Positions 16,780 to 25,187 of a stretch of DNA of 64,000 nt are shown piece after piece (within the stretch, counting starts at the first letter, position 1; every line of letters begins with the position of its first letter). The notes under the pieces were generated by a model. That model was not told the DNA's origin. It saw nothing but the letters and a program-made list of their open reading frames with translations, and did not search any database. This stretch comes from Ancylobacter sp. TS-1 (lineage in GTDB: Bacteria; Pseudomonadota; Alphaproteobacteria; Rhizobiales; Xanthobacteraceae), in contig NZ_CP045144.1 in assembly GCF_009223885.1 (NCBI RefSeq), forward strand, positions 3,646,001 through 3,710,000, written 5' to 3'. The position numbers and the translations under genes are program-made.

Positions 16780-18975
16780 CTAGGCTGCAGCGACAACCTC
16801 GAAGGTGCGGGGGCGCTTGGACACCTCCCGCACCCATCCATGTTCGGAAAGAACCGTGAGCGACGTTTCAGCCGCCTTCTTGGTGCGGGCGTCACCCGGT
16901 CCGTATTGCAGGATGTCCCGGAACTTGATCGGCTCACCCCCCTGCGGCTGGAGCCACTCAAGGAGCTTCTGCGCCGCAATCAACTTGGGATCGGTGAGCC
17001 CGGCCCGCTGGAGCCGGATGGCCTCGCCGACGTACCAGCTCGCCAACTCGACAGCGCAGGCCATTGCCTCCTCTGCAATCTCATCCGCATTAGGGTTGTC
17101 GTAGATGGTGAGCACCCCGGCGATGCGCGCGGCATGTTCGGCTGCCTTGGCGGCGAAGTCCTGCACCGCCCGCACCTCGGGATCGGACAGCGCGCCTTCC
17201 ACATGGTCGAAGAAGTCGCGCCATCCGCGTTCCGCTGCTGCGGACATCACCAGGGCGCGCGGGGCCAATTCGTTCCGCGAGCCCTCCGCCATCTTGGCCG
17301 GCGCCTCAAGGATAGAGAGGAGCCGCGCGCCATAGGTACGAATGGCTGCTTCGTCCTTCGGGTCGGTTTCGCGGTAGAGCCGCGATCCGGCGAGGCTGGC
17401 GGGTGCCGAAACGAGCACGCGGGAGAGCAAGCCCTGATCCCGCAGAACCTTGTCGGCAAGGAACCCCGCCGCCGCGTCCGGCTGCACCATGACATGAAGG
17501 GAAAGGCGCCGGCCCGGCAGGATGGACACGCCGTCCCCGGCTCGCACTCGCTTGATAGGCCGGCCGTCCCACAACTCAGAGAGCATGGCGGCGGTGCGCA
17601 GCTTGTTGTCGTCGCTCATGCCGTGGGACCCGGTGAACACGCCGCCCTCGGCGGTGAACACGCCGAGCCCCGCATGCGCGTTCGGCCAATTCTTCGTCAG
17701 TCCGTCCGGGGTGAGGTCCGCCGTGACGATGAACGGCGCAAGGGGCTTTTCGGGCTCATCGCCCAACGTCGTCAGCCGGTCCTTGCGGTCGTCGAAGCCA
17801 AGCTTTTTGTCTGCCTCAATCTTCTTGCGCTCTGCCGTCCACGCCGCATGCGCGATGCGCCACGTCTTCTGCAACTCGCTATCTAGGTCGCGCAGGTTCT
17901 TCTCATGGCGAGAGACGGGCCAAAGGGCTTCATTGTCGGCGGTCGACTTGCGGGCGCCGCTTTCCGCCACCGTGACGAAGAACAGGGAAAGCGGACGCTC
18001 CTGCCCGAAGGGGAGGAGGACATTCGCGTGCGGCTGCGCGGCCAGCGCGGCGGCAGCAAGCACCGACTGGCCGGCGATGCCCATGGGCACCTGCACCTTG
18101 TTCGCGATGGCCTGCGCGGCAGACGCCAGCGGCCCCAGCGCATCGACAGGAAAGACCTTGGCGGACGGGAGCGGCTGAAACAACGGGAGCGGTGCATTCG
18201 CTTCCCGCACCTTGTCCGCAACCGCCTGCTGGTCAACCTCGGGCGCCTCGGCAATGGCGCGCTCGATATCCGTCCAAGCGACGCCTTCCGGCACGTCGTC
18301 CGCCAAATCCCACGCTTGGGGCAAGCCGTCCGGCATCTCTGCGATGCGCACGCTGGCGACGCCGGCTTTCACCGCTATCTCGGAAACCGTGCGGGCGTAG
18401 GCGTCTCCCGGCGCATCCACGTCCGGCACGATGACGACGTGCCGGCCGCGCAACGCGCTCCAATCCGCCATCCGAGCGGCCTTGCTGCCTCCGGGCGAGG
18501 TCGTCACCGCGTAATCGGAGAAACGCACCTCGGCAGCGCGCGCGGTCTTCTCGCCTTCCACCACCATAACCGGCAGATCGGGAGCCTCCGCAACGAGACG
18601 GGGGAGATTGAAAAGCGCGCGTGGCGCGGACTGCGACTTGGGGAAGAAGCGGCGCTGACCGTCCGGCCCCTCGCAAAAGGAAATGGGGACCATCTGCTTT
18701 TCGGCCGGGCGGCCGTTCGCGGGGCGATCCAGCCGCGCGATGTAAAAGAGCACCGAGTGATCCGGCGCCCGGTACGCCCATGCGTCAGTGAAGGCGAACC
18801 CGTCATCGCGAAGGCGGCGGGGGCAGGCATTGAAGAGCACTTCCCTGCCTACCTTCGGCGCGTCCGGCGGCACGGGGATGATCGGACGCCACTCGTCAGC
18901 CGGAGCAGCGGCCGGCGCGAGGGAGGCGGCGGAGGTGTCGAGAGGGGCGAAGGCAGTCGAGCTATCGACGTTCAT
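16780..18975 (-). CDS. TOPRIM/DUF3987 primase-helicase
   Basis: A 731-aa replication protein starting MNVDSSTAF at an ATGA overlap with the preceding gene. The N-terminal half contains a TOPRIM-like domain: VVEGEK at 139-143 and IVPDVDAPGD about 182-191. The second half is a DUF3987-type ATPase with a loose P-loop AESGARKST at 337-345 and further signatures (FTAEGGVFTGS; LSELWDGRPI). The C-terminal 80 residues (IAAQKLLEWLQPQ onward) form a winged-helix-like tail. Such proteins prime and unwind phage or satellite DNA. Together with the zinc-domain protein upstream it forms the element's replication module. Confidence 0.8.
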   Translation of the reverse strand: MNVDSSTAFAPLDTSAASLAPAAAPADEWRPIIPVPPDAPKVGREVLFNACPRRLRDDGFAFTDAWAYRAPDHSVLFYIARLDRPANGRPAEKQMVPISFCEGPDGQRRFFPKSQSAPRALFNLPRLVAEAPDLPVMVVEGEKTARAAEVRFSDYAVTTSPGGSKAARMADWSALRGRHVVIVPDVDAPGDAYARTVSEIAVKAGVASVRIAEMPDGLPQAWDLADDVPEGVAWTDIERAIAEAPEVDQQAVADKVREANAPLPLFQPLPSAKVFPVDALGPLASAAQAIANKVQVPMGIAGQSVLAAAALAAQPHANVLLPFGQERPLSLFFVTVAESGARKSTADNEALWPVSRHEKNLRDLDSELQKTWRIAHAAWTAERKKIEADKKLGFDDRKDRLTTLGDEPEKPLAPFIVTADLTPDGLTKNWPNAHAGLGVFTAEGGVFTGSHGMSDDNKLRTAAMLSELWDGRPIKRVRAGDGVSILPGRRLSLHVMVQPDAAAGFLADKVLRDQGLLSRVLVSAPASLAGSRLYRETDPKDEAAIRTYGARLLSILEAPAKMAEGSRNELAPRALVMSAAAERGWRDFFDHVEGALSDPEVRAVQDFAAKAAEHAARIAGVLTIYDNPNADEIAEEAMACAVELASWYVGEAIRLQRAGLTDPKLIAAQKLLEWLQPQGGEPIKFRDILQYGPGDARTKKAAETSLTVLSEHGWVREVSKRPRTFEVVAAA

Positions 18976-19277
18976 GAACGTTGTTCCGGGTCCACGCCGA
19001 GCATGTCGGCAACGCACAGGGCGGCCTCACGCTGGCTCAGGTCGAACAGGAAGGCGGCGAGGCTGATGGGATCTCCGCCACCTTCTCCGGTGGCGAAGTC
19101 CTTCCATTTCCCCGTCGCGAGGTTGATTCGGAACGAGCCGGGCGTGCGGTCGGCGCGCTTCGGGTTGCGCACGGTGTATTCGCGACCCTCGCGGCGACCG
19201 CCAGGCAACCAGCGGTCAACGATGCCCGGCAGGGCGGTGCGGGCGGCGCCATTGATGCGGTCGAAGTCAACCAGCAT
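18972..19277 (-). CDS. Primase-associated N-terminal domain protein
   Basis: A 101-aa protein starting MLVDFDRINGAARTAL with GCGGAGGCTGGCC upstream. It contains YTVRNPKRADRTPGSF, RINLATGKWKDFATGEGGG and DPISLAAFLFD, the pattern of the DNA-recognition module that begins many phage and plasmid primases. The classical zinc ligands are not obvious in this version. Its stop overlaps the start of the primase-helicase, so the two are coupled and probably form one split primase. Longer upstream in-frame extension has no binding site. Confidence 0.75.
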   Translation of the reverse strand: MLVDFDRINGAARTALPGIVDRWLPGGRREGREYTVRNPKRADRTPGSFRINLATGKWKDFATGEGGGDPISLAAFLFDLSQREAALCVADMLGVDPEQRS

Positions 19278-19488
19278 GGCCAGCCTCCGCAGCGCGTTGC
19301 GCGAGCCGGTCGGTGAACCCGCCCTTGTCGATTCGGCTGAAGATGGCCGCCGCCTCGAAATCGGTGACATCTTCGGCGCTGCCAGCGAGGTCGGCGGAAG
19401 CGGCGAAGAACCGCCGGTCGGCTTGCGAAATCCGCTCACTCTTGGCGAGAGCGCGACGGATCGTGCGTTCCAGGGTGCGGCCCTTCAC
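19267..19488 (-). CDS. Small hypothetical protein
   Basis: A 73-aa helical protein (MKGRTLERTIRRALAKSER, then DVTDFEAAAIFSRIDKGGFTD). It overlaps its neighbours on both sides by a few bases in the leftward operon, which is the main evidence. No domain recognised. Confidence 0.6.
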   Translation of the reverse strand: MKGRTLERTIRRALAKSERISQADRRFFAASADLAGSAEDVTDFEAAAIFSRIDKGGFTDRLAQRAAEAGHAG

Positions 19489-19808
19489 GGCTGCACCTCC
19501 AGTCCGGCCATCAAGTCCAGCAGTGCCCCAATCGGCCCTTGCGGGTCGCCACCGTCATTCCGGGCCACCGCGTGGCGCAGGACAGTGAGGGGGACACCGT
19601 ATTGCAGAGCGATGGACAGGATCACCGCCCCGTCCTTCGCGTTGATCTGCGCATCGGTGCCGGCCTTCACTCCGTCGAGGAAGCTTTCTCCGATCCGGCC
19701 ATCTTCATAGAATCCGACCGACGCCGTGTAGCCGATGCCGCGATGCGTGAACGCCAGTGTTTCAGCGGCGCGGCGGGCCGGGAGGTTGTTGCGGCGGGCT
19801 GCGCTCAT
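19485..19808 (-). CDS. Stand-alone TSCPD-like domain protein (ribonucleotide reductase tail)
   Basis: A 107-aa protein starting MSAARRNNLPARRAAE. The core GIGYTASVGFYEDGRIGESF, then AKDGAVILSIALQYGVPL, resembles the C-terminal TSCPD domain of class II (B12-dependent) ribonucleotide reductases, here without the catalytic part. ATG 19808 overlaps the previous stop (TGATG). It sits in the replication half of the operon, so a link to nucleotide supply is plausible, but no function is known to me. Confidence 0.65.
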   Translation of the reverse strand: MSAARRNNLPARRAAETLAFTHRGIGYTASVGFYEDGRIGESFLDGVKAGTDAQINAKDGAVILSIALQYGVPLTVLRHAVARNDGGDPQGPIGALLDLMAGLEVQP

Positions 19809-20038
19809 CACAGCGCCTCCCGGAGCAGGTCGACGGTGCGCACACCGTCCTGCCGCCATTCGGCAAGAGCTTCGCAGGCCATGTCATAGGACGGGCCGTC
19901 CCAGACACCGAGCCGGCCGCCCTCTTCATCCACATAATCGATGAAGTACCATTGCTTGCCGGTATCAGGACCGCGAGAGATGACACCGCCGTTCAGTTCG
20001 GCGCGCGGAGGCGAGCGGAAGCGAATGACGTTGCTCAC
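19808..20038 (-). CDS. Small hypothetical protein
   Basis: A 76-aa protein: MSNVIRFRSPPRAELNGG, then GKQWYFIDYVDEEGGRLGVWDG and SYDMACEALAEWRQDG. It reads as a small alpha/beta protein. It is tightly packed with overlaps on both sides. No family recognised. Confidence 0.6.
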   Translation of the reverse strand: MSNVIRFRSPPRAELNGGVISRGPDTGKQWYFIDYVDEEGGRLGVWDGPSYDMACEALAEWRQDGVRTVDLLREAL

Positions 20039-20391
20039 GCGCGCCTCCCATAGTCGAGCGGCGCACCGGCCGGGACGGGCGGCGGGGGCGGAGCGGCGAC
20101 ACCGCTGCGCTCAATCACGCGCACCGGGGAGCGCAGGACGTAGCGGGCGTGTGTCCCGGCGAAGGCGCCCGCGTGCGGCTCATCCACCGTTTCAATGATA
20201 ACGCCCGCGCGGCGGAGGCAGAGCACATAGTGGCTCCAGCGGGGAGCCGGGCGCGACACGGGGGTAAGCCCGCGCTCGCCCGCCGCCATAAGCTGGTCGA
20301 GCGCCCATGCCGTGCGGCCGTTGACCGCGATAAGCGGCCCGCCTTCGTCGCCGATCCGGGCGCGGATGTAGAAGGACTGTGCACCGCGCAT
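20035..20391 (-). CDS. Phage accessory protein, winged-helix-like
   Basis: A 118-aa protein starting MRGAQSFYIRARIGDEGGPL, with GGAGGG upstream. AWALDQLMAAGERGLTPV, then RWSHYVLCLRRAGVIIETVDE, looks like a winged-helix unit of the type used for host or phage DNA binding. The C terminus is proline-rich (VAAPPPPPVPAGAPL). It overlaps the downstream gene by 4 bases. A longer upstream open frame is not supported by a binding site. Confidence 0.6.
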   Translation of the reverse strand: MRGAQSFYIRARIGDEGGPLIAVNGRTAWALDQLMAAGERGLTPVSRPAPRWSHYVLCLRRAGVIIETVDEPHAGAFAGTHARYVLRSPVRVIERSGVAAPPPPPVPAGAPLDYGRRA

Positions 20392-20393
20392 CG

Positions 20394-20603
20394 TCAGCCC
20401 TCCAACCCGAGGCCGGCGGCCTGCATGTGGACGATGACGACACCAAGCGGGAGCCCGGTAGCCCGCGCGATTTCGAGGGCGCGGGACGCGCGGGGCGACG
20501 GGCGGGAGGGGATAGCCGGCGGACGCCAATCGAACAGCGGCAGGCCCGCCAATGGCGGAAATCCGTTGACCGGCAAGCCGGTCTGCATCATATAGGAGTC
20601 CAC
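20394..20603 (-). CDS. Small hypothetical phage protein
   Basis: A 69-aa protein with GTG start and GAAAGGATG upstream. It has a Pro-rich N terminus (GFPPLAGLPLFDWRPPAIP) and a helical C terminus (ALEIARATGLPLGVVIVHMQAAGLG). Similar short proteins are common in alphaproteobacterial prophages; function unknown. It is two bases upstream of the winged-helix-like gene. Confidence 0.6.
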   Translation of the reverse strand: MDSYMMQTGLPVNGFPPLAGLPLFDWRPPAIPSRPSPRASRALEIARATGLPLGVVIVHMQAAGLGLEG

Positions 20604-20686
20604 AATTCATCCTTTCAGTTTTCGCAGGCTGTGGGGATTTGCTGGATAGGCCGGTCGCTGGTGGAACAGCGGTCCGGCCTTTTCTT

Positions 20687-20902
20687 TTAGGCACTCAGGG
20701 GGTGCACGAGGTTGCCCGCCATCTCGCCGTCGATATCTTCCCGGCGATAGATGATGCGGCGACCAAGGCGGCAGTATTTGAAGCCGCGCTTCATCACTCG
20801 GTCTTTCCGCAGCTTAGCAACCGAAACGTTCGCGTAAGCGGCGGCCTGCGTCTCGCTCAGATATTCGCCGTGTTGAGCCGGCTGGTGCGCACCTGAATTC
20901 AT
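20687..20902 (-). CDS. AlpA/excisionase-like HTH protein
   Basis: A 71-aa protein with YLSETQAAAYANVSVAKLRKD (helix-turn-helix) and the strand-rich wing GFKYCRLGRRIIYRREDID, the MerR-like excisionase layout. It could be an excisionase/directionality factor or a regulator. It lies between the 395-aa gene and the small-protein cluster, in the early part of the leftward operon. Confidence 0.7.
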   Translation of the reverse strand: MNSGAHQPAQHGEYLSETQAAAYANVSVAKLRKDRVMKRGFKYCRLGRRIIYRREDIDGEMAGNLVHPLSA

Positions 20903-21025
20903 CTGTTTGCCCTGCGTATGATGGACGACGCTCGGTTGATGCAGACAGATATAAAGAGAGACGCGCCCTCTGTCTTCGTAGTTGTTGTGTAGTTGATATG
21001 TAGATCTGTGTAGTTTGTATGTAAT

Positions 21026-22213
21026 TTAGGGGGAGCGACCGCCCGCCGGCGCGATGGATTTGATGTATTTGCGGAAGCCTCGGTACAGGCGATCAGCCTT
21101 ACTCTCCGGTGAGCCGATCCCCTGCGCGCGATCCGCGACATGAAATGCCGCCTTGCGTCTGGTCATCCCCCTCTCGGCCATTGCCGCTATCATTTCCTCG
21201 TAAAGAGGGGTGTCGTCATAACCGCGCGCCGCCCCCTCAACGATGGCCAACACGTCCGCTGGCGCCCGCTTCTGGGCACTAGCGGCCTCACCGGACGGGG
21301 TGGACGCTTCAGCGCCGGGGAAAACGCTCGCGACATTGGGACCTGACACCTGAAGGTGCGAGAACACTACGGCGCCGTTCAAGCCCTGCAACTTGTCGCC
21401 GCCGTCGCGCTCCCAATCGGCGGCGTCGACCGCCAATGGGCACGCCCACAGCCCCGGCGTGGGCGACATGATCTCGTCAAGCGACAGACGCAGTTGCGGG
21501 GGGAACACCTTCAGGCCGGCAAGATGCAAGCCGGCAACTTCCTGGTTGACGCCGCTCCGGTCGCGCCCAATCAGATCGACCTTGCCGATCTGGATTTGGG
21601 CCGCCAGCGCGTCATAAGCGCCCGACCACACTTCAACATCTTCGGCGAAGAAATCGCGTCGATTACCGTTGCTCGCGATCCAATAGGCGGCCTCGCCGAG
21701 CCGGATAAACGCCTTCATGCCCGGCTCCGGCGCGGGGCCAAAATACTGCTTCGCGGACAGGAGCGGCGCGGCGCCGCCGAAGTTGTAACGAACCGCACCT
21801 GCTGGAACCGTGACTTGCCGGAAGGCCTTCGTCGGATCAAGAGGGAGCCCACGACGCGTCACTAATCCAACATCGTCGCGCGCGTCATCGCTGTCCCACT
21901 CCAACGTTGCGACGACTTCGGGAGGGATGGGTATCTCTTCCTTTGCCCCGGCGGGGACGCCGTAGGCCTGAATACGGACAGGGCCGCCCTCGCACTCGCT
22001 GATGGGGAGCGTCGTCGAGGACATAAGGTCGTGGATCTCGCGCCATGCGGCGGAATGGGCATCAGCCGGGCCGGTCCCGTCCGGCCACGGAAGCCACGGG
22101 CGGAACGTGTCGGGCTGCACCTTGTTAAGATAGTCGGGGCACTTCGAAAGCCGCCACGCGAGGGCGATATGCAGCGGCCAGCGCGCCTTGTTAAAAATCT
22201 TTCCATCGGACAT
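21026..22213 (-). CDS. Conserved hypothetical phage protein
   Basis: A 395-aa protein. The N terminus (FNKARWPLHIALAWRLSKC) leads into an alpha/beta middle (about 60-270), with LSAKQYFGPAPEPGMKAFI and EAAYWIASNGNRRDFFAED. The C-terminal 80 residues (PADVLAIVEGAARGYDDTPLYE..., RRKAAFHVADRAQGIGS) are helical. No domain recognised. It is among the first genes read leftward from the iteron region at 23.1 kb, so probably an early gene. Confidence 0.65.
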   Translation of the reverse strand: MSDGKIFNKARWPLHIALAWRLSKCPDYLNKVQPDTFRPWLPWPDGTGPADAHSAAWREIHDLMSSTTLPISECEGGPVRIQAYGVPAGAKEEIPIPPEVVATLEWDSDDARDDVGLVTRRGLPLDPTKAFRQVTVPAGAVRYNFGGAAPLLSAKQYFGPAPEPGMKAFIRLGEAAYWIASNGNRRDFFAEDVEVWSGAYDALAAQIQIGKVDLIGRDRSGVNQEVAGLHLAGLKVFPPQLRLSLDEIMSPTPGLWACPLAVDAADWERDGGDKLQGLNGAVVFSHLQVSGPNVASVFPGAEASTPSGEAASAQKRAPADVLAIVEGAARGYDDTPLYEEMIAAMAERGMTRRKAAFHVADRAQGIGSPESKADRLYRGFRKYIKSIAPAGGRSP

Positions 22214-22318
22214 ACCTACACCTCGGCAACACCGATATGGAGCACAGGGAAACCGAGCGGTGCGTCTCGACTTGTCGGCTGGCCGGCCTATCCCTGCGCG
22301 TTCGATCAGGCGGAAGGG

Positions 22319-22564
22319 CTACGCTCGTGCCCGGCGCTCGCCGCTGCCCTCCGGCGATCCCGTCAGGTACGCCTCTACGTCGTCGACATCGGCTTGGTAG
22401 GGGAAGGCGCCCGATCCGAGCACCACGCCGTTCGTGAGCACGTCCACGAGCATGAAGCCGCCGAAGTCCACCGCGCGCACGTCCCGGCGCCGTGACTTCA
22501 CCAGCTTGAGCCCCTGCCTTCCCGCCATCTGGCGGAGGCGGTTTTCCTTCACCTTGTCCGACAT
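22319..22564 (-). CDS. Conserved small hypothetical protein (MSDKVKENRLR type)
   Basis: An 81-aa basic protein starting MSDKVKENRLRQMAGRQGLK, then RRRDVRAVDFGGFMLVDV and DVDDVEAYLTG. I recognise this as a frequent orphan protein of Hyphomicrobiales genomic islands and prophages, with no established role. GGGGCG precedes the ATG at 22564. Confidence 0.7.
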   Translation of the reverse strand: MSDKVKENRLRQMAGRQGLKLVKSRRRDVRAVDFGGFMLVDVLTNGVVLGSGAFPYQADVDDVEAYLTGSPEGSGERRARA

Positions 22565-22596
22565 TCTACGCCCCGTGCTGAAATCAGTGCGCGGAA

Positions 22597-23082
22597 TCAT
22601 GACCGACGCCGTGCTGTAGAACAAGTAGCGAACATCGGGGAAGCGCGCGCAACTGGGGACAGGCGCGGATTGCTCCCCGCGAGAGTCGCTTTTTCGCCTC
22701 CGGCAGCGCCTCGGGGCAGGGATGGTAGAGCGCCGTCCGACTGCTCCGATGTGGGGTCTGCTTGAAGTCGTGCGGGCGGTCGTGATGCGTCCGCGCGCTC
22801 CCCCGCGACCCGTTCAGGGTTCAGGGCGCGCTCTACGGTATCCTTGCTGACACCTGTTTCCTTAGCGATGACGGAGGCGACGCCGGCTTGGCGATGTCCG
22901 CGCCCATCCTCGCGGGCGCTTTCAAACGCCGCAGTTTGCGGCGATTGACCCAGCAACTCCGCATACCGCCGTATCTGCCTATCGCGCTCGTCCTTGGAGA
23001 GGTCCGCGCAGTGCAGGTTTTCGGCAATTTCCCAAAGCTCGGCCTCAACCTCGTCGCAAGAACCGGGCGCCCGGCCCGCCGA
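22597..23082 (-). pseudogene. Truncated ParB/KorB-family gene remnant
   Basis: The minus-strand frame is open from 23082 to the stop at 22597. It encodes ELWEIAENLHCADLSKDERD, IRRYAELLGQ, and the HTH region RQAGVASVIAKETGVSKDTV, which match the region of ParB-like proteins after the nuclease core. Upstream an in-frame stop (23083-23085) cuts the frame and no ATG precedes the recognisable part; the N-terminal domain is missing. The tail (about 22597-22790) is arginine/serine-rich and looks degenerate. Most likely a deletion remnant of an early replication/partition gene. Confidence 0.6.
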
Positions 23083-23120
23083 TCAACCGCCCTGGTCGAC
23101 GCGGTGTCGGAGCGGCCACC

Positions 23121-23211
23121 TTGCTACGCTTGCTACGGTTTGGCGAACCCGCCTCAAAAGAGGTAATTAGGTATCGAAATGTAGCAAACGTAGCAACCGT
23201 AGCAGGGGTGC
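23121..23211. repeat. Iteron cluster, right copy (inverted relative to 10144)
   Basis: Two units TTGCTACGC/TTGCTACGG at 23121-23138, then three units in opposite orientation (GTAGCAAAC, GTAGCAACC, GTAGCAGGG) at 9-bp spacing, 23181-23207. Read on the minus strand, the second group gives CTGCTACGGTTGCTA followed by a TTTGCTACA unit, nearly the same as 10151-10177. It lies just upstream of the leftward operon. Confidence 0.6.
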
Positions 23212-23455
23212 GCGCAGAAAATGCGTATTCCGCGCCGACCTCGCCGCCGGGGTTCGCCAGCTCTCCAAGGGGGGTGATCGAGATCAAGCGAGTTTCTCGT
23301 CAACCTGGCGAGAAACCAGAGCGGGGTCGGCCGGAGAGTGAGTGCCCTTGAGGGGGAGCCAAAAAGGCGGGCCTCTAGGGTTCCCGAATCGGCTCAAGTT
23401 GCCCTGCTATCATAAATCGGGTTCCATATGAGACGGGAGTTGAGGAAGAGGGCTC

Positions 23456-24637
23456 ATGGCTAAGACACCCAGTCGCAGGGGCCCGAAGCGCGCGCAACCG
23501 CCGCAGCCTCAAATCAAGTTGTTCCGCGCGATTAGTTGGTATAGCCATGGCGTAACGTCAGTTGGAGACTATGTATCTCACCTACTGATGGAGTTAGGTC
23601 GTCTAGGTCTAGCTATTCATGACATAGAAAGTCATTCTCGACCCCCTCACACCGAAAGAGTTCTATCGGATCTGATTGAATGGTTGGGAGGCCATCCAGG
23701 CAATGCCTATTCTCGGCTCGTCGATTGGAGGCGGCTGGATCTTGAAACATTACGATCCCGTCACGAGAATGATAGGTTAGCCAAGCCGAGAATAGAGGTG
23801 TCTGCCCACATCACGAAGATGAAGAACCTTTCGGTCCGCTGGCATCCTGCCGGCTGGCACAACACGGAGATTGACTGGAATTCGCCATATCATACCTACG
23901 GGAATTTAATCGCGCATAGAAGATGGCGCCAACCGCCAGATTTTCGGTGGTTCTCTGGCGACGAAGACCCAACTTTCGATAGTCGTCCGTCCAACGAGTT
24001 GATGTATCTTCGTGGCGTTGGCAGTCTGCGGCCGGAACCTCGCGAAAGTTACGGCTCGTACTCGAAATTCAATTCTGATGTAGTCGATTCCATTTTGATT
24101 TGCGCCGTACGAGCGGCTTATGAGGGACTGATCGAACAATTGGAGCGCAACTTCGACGTGACCGCGATCGACGAGTTCGATTTCACGGTGGAGGAGAAGA
24201 TCGACCAGTCGGATACGTCGCGTTACCTATCTAGCATTCGCCGTGTGGTGAGTTGGAGCCTCGATGACGCAGTAGAACTGAGGGAAAGGCGCGCAAGATC
24301 TGTCGAAGAGGAACGGGAGAAGCGAGACCGCGCTGAATTCGCTGCCGTTGAGGTAACATTTGGATTTTCTCTTAATGAATTAATTGCGGCGCTGTTGCGC
24401 GCTTATTCCAAGAAGTCGAGTGGATCTTCGCCTTCTATGGAAAGCGTAAATCGAAACGCTGCAAAGGAACTGCGCAACGCGGGATCGTCAATTAGTGCCG
24501 GCGGTGTTAGACGTGTTAGGGAGCTAATTGAACGGTATGAGCCGGCACTCATGCCGGTATCATTGCGGGAACATGTCGAAGTTATACAGCCTACGCCCCC
24601 TGACAATGTTGTACCATTGCGCACAAGAGACGACTAA
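23456..24637 (+). CDS. Orphan cargo protein of unknown function
   Basis: A 393-aa soluble protein; start ATG 23456 with GAGGAAGAGGGCTC upstream. Codon use is clearly more AT-rich than in its neighbours, indicating a different origin. N-terminal 25 residues are basic and Pro-rich. The middle has several Trp/His-rich stretches (SVRWHPAGWHNTEIDWNSPY; HRRWRQPPDFRWFSGDED). A charged helix (ERRARSVEEEREKRDRAEF, about 277-295) links to a C-terminal helical domain. No nuclease, ATPase or toxin motif is recognised. It stands alone between the iteron region and the repressor, a typical position for phage morons or defence genes; that role is speculation. Confidence 0.75.
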   Translation: MAKTPSRRGPKRAQPPQPQIKLFRAISWYSHGVTSVGDYVSHLLMELGRLGLAIHDIESHSRPPHTERVLSDLIEWLGGHPGNAYSRLVDWRRLDLETLRSRHENDRLAKPRIEVSAHITKMKNLSVRWHPAGWHNTEIDWNSPYHTYGNLIAHRRWRQPPDFRWFSGDEDPTFDSRPSNELMYLRGVGSLRPEPRESYGSYSKFNSDVVDSILICAVRAAYEGLIEQLERNFDVTAIDEFDFTVEEKIDQSDTSRYLSSIRRVVSWSLDDAVELRERRARSVEEEREKRDRAEFAAVEVTFGFSLNELIAALLRAYSKKSSGSSPSMESVNRNAAKELRNAGSSISAGGVRRVRELIERYEPALMPVSLREHVEVIQPTPPDNVVPLRTRDD

Positions 24638-24926
24638 GCCGCCCCAGCATATGGGGAGAACTGACGCGTGTCGCCATCTCTACGTCTTCAGCGGGGGTAA
24701 TGTTCGTGATGAGGCGAGACAGTCCGCTCGCGCTCATATCCATCAGTGAACTTGGAAAGGGTCCTGCGCTCGCCGCCTTGCCTCGCCTGTTGAGTATTCG
24801 CCCTTCTTCCCTGCCAGGCGCACGCCAACGCCTCCGCCGTTCTCGCGGATGAAGGCGATGCAAAACCACCACGAGCGCCTTGTGCGCCGCTTCGATGTCA
24901 CCGCCGTACATCAGTAGCTGCCTAGA

Positions 24927-25187
24927 TTAGGTCTTTTCTCTCAGCCGCACGCCTGGGCCGCCATCAGCTGTCCCGCCGTCTTCGAGGAAGACGACACCGG
25001 CGGCTTCGAGGGCTCCACGAAGCCGTTGGCCTGTTTCTGGTCTGCCACCGACTTCGCCATCCTGCGCTTCGAGCCGCTTTATGGTTGGCAATGAGACGCC
25101 TGATGCGGAGGCGAGGTCTTCTTGAGACCAGCCGGCCAGCGCTCGGGCAGCCTTGATTTGCCGAATTGATACTTTTGGTATTGACAT
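24927..25187 (-). CDS. XRE-family transcriptional regulator
   Basis: An 86-aa protein starting MSIPKVSIRQIKAARALAG. The HTH is WSQEDLASASGVSLPTIKRL (about 21-40), followed by GQRLRGALEAAGVVFLED, the layout of short Cro/CI-type repressors common in alphaproteobacteria. Divergent from the rightward operon at 25247. Two related AT-rich operator-like sites flank its start. It is the best candidate for master repressor of the right arm. The preceding 24638-24926 stretch holds only a weak minus-strand frame. Confidence 0.85.
   Translation of the reverse strand: MSIPKVSIRQIKAARALAGWSQEDLASASGVSLPTIKRLEAQDGEVGGRPETGQRLRGALEAAGVVFLEDGGTADGGPGVRLREKT

Noticed and set aside
16087..17886. Long plus-strand open frame (599 aa), also 17905-19710
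   Set aside because: Antisense to the primase-helicase and its neighbours; Arg/Gly/His-rich, no binding site, typical high-GC shadow.
23045..23287. 80-aa minus-strand frame upstream of the ParB remnant
   Set aside because: Crosses the iteron repeats and shows no ParB nuclease motif, so it does not supply the missing N terminus.
24591..24911. 106-aa minus-strand frame after the orphan gene
   Set aside because: No ribosome binding site and overlaps the 3' end of 23456-24637; Arg-rich middle. Could be a small gene but support is too weak.
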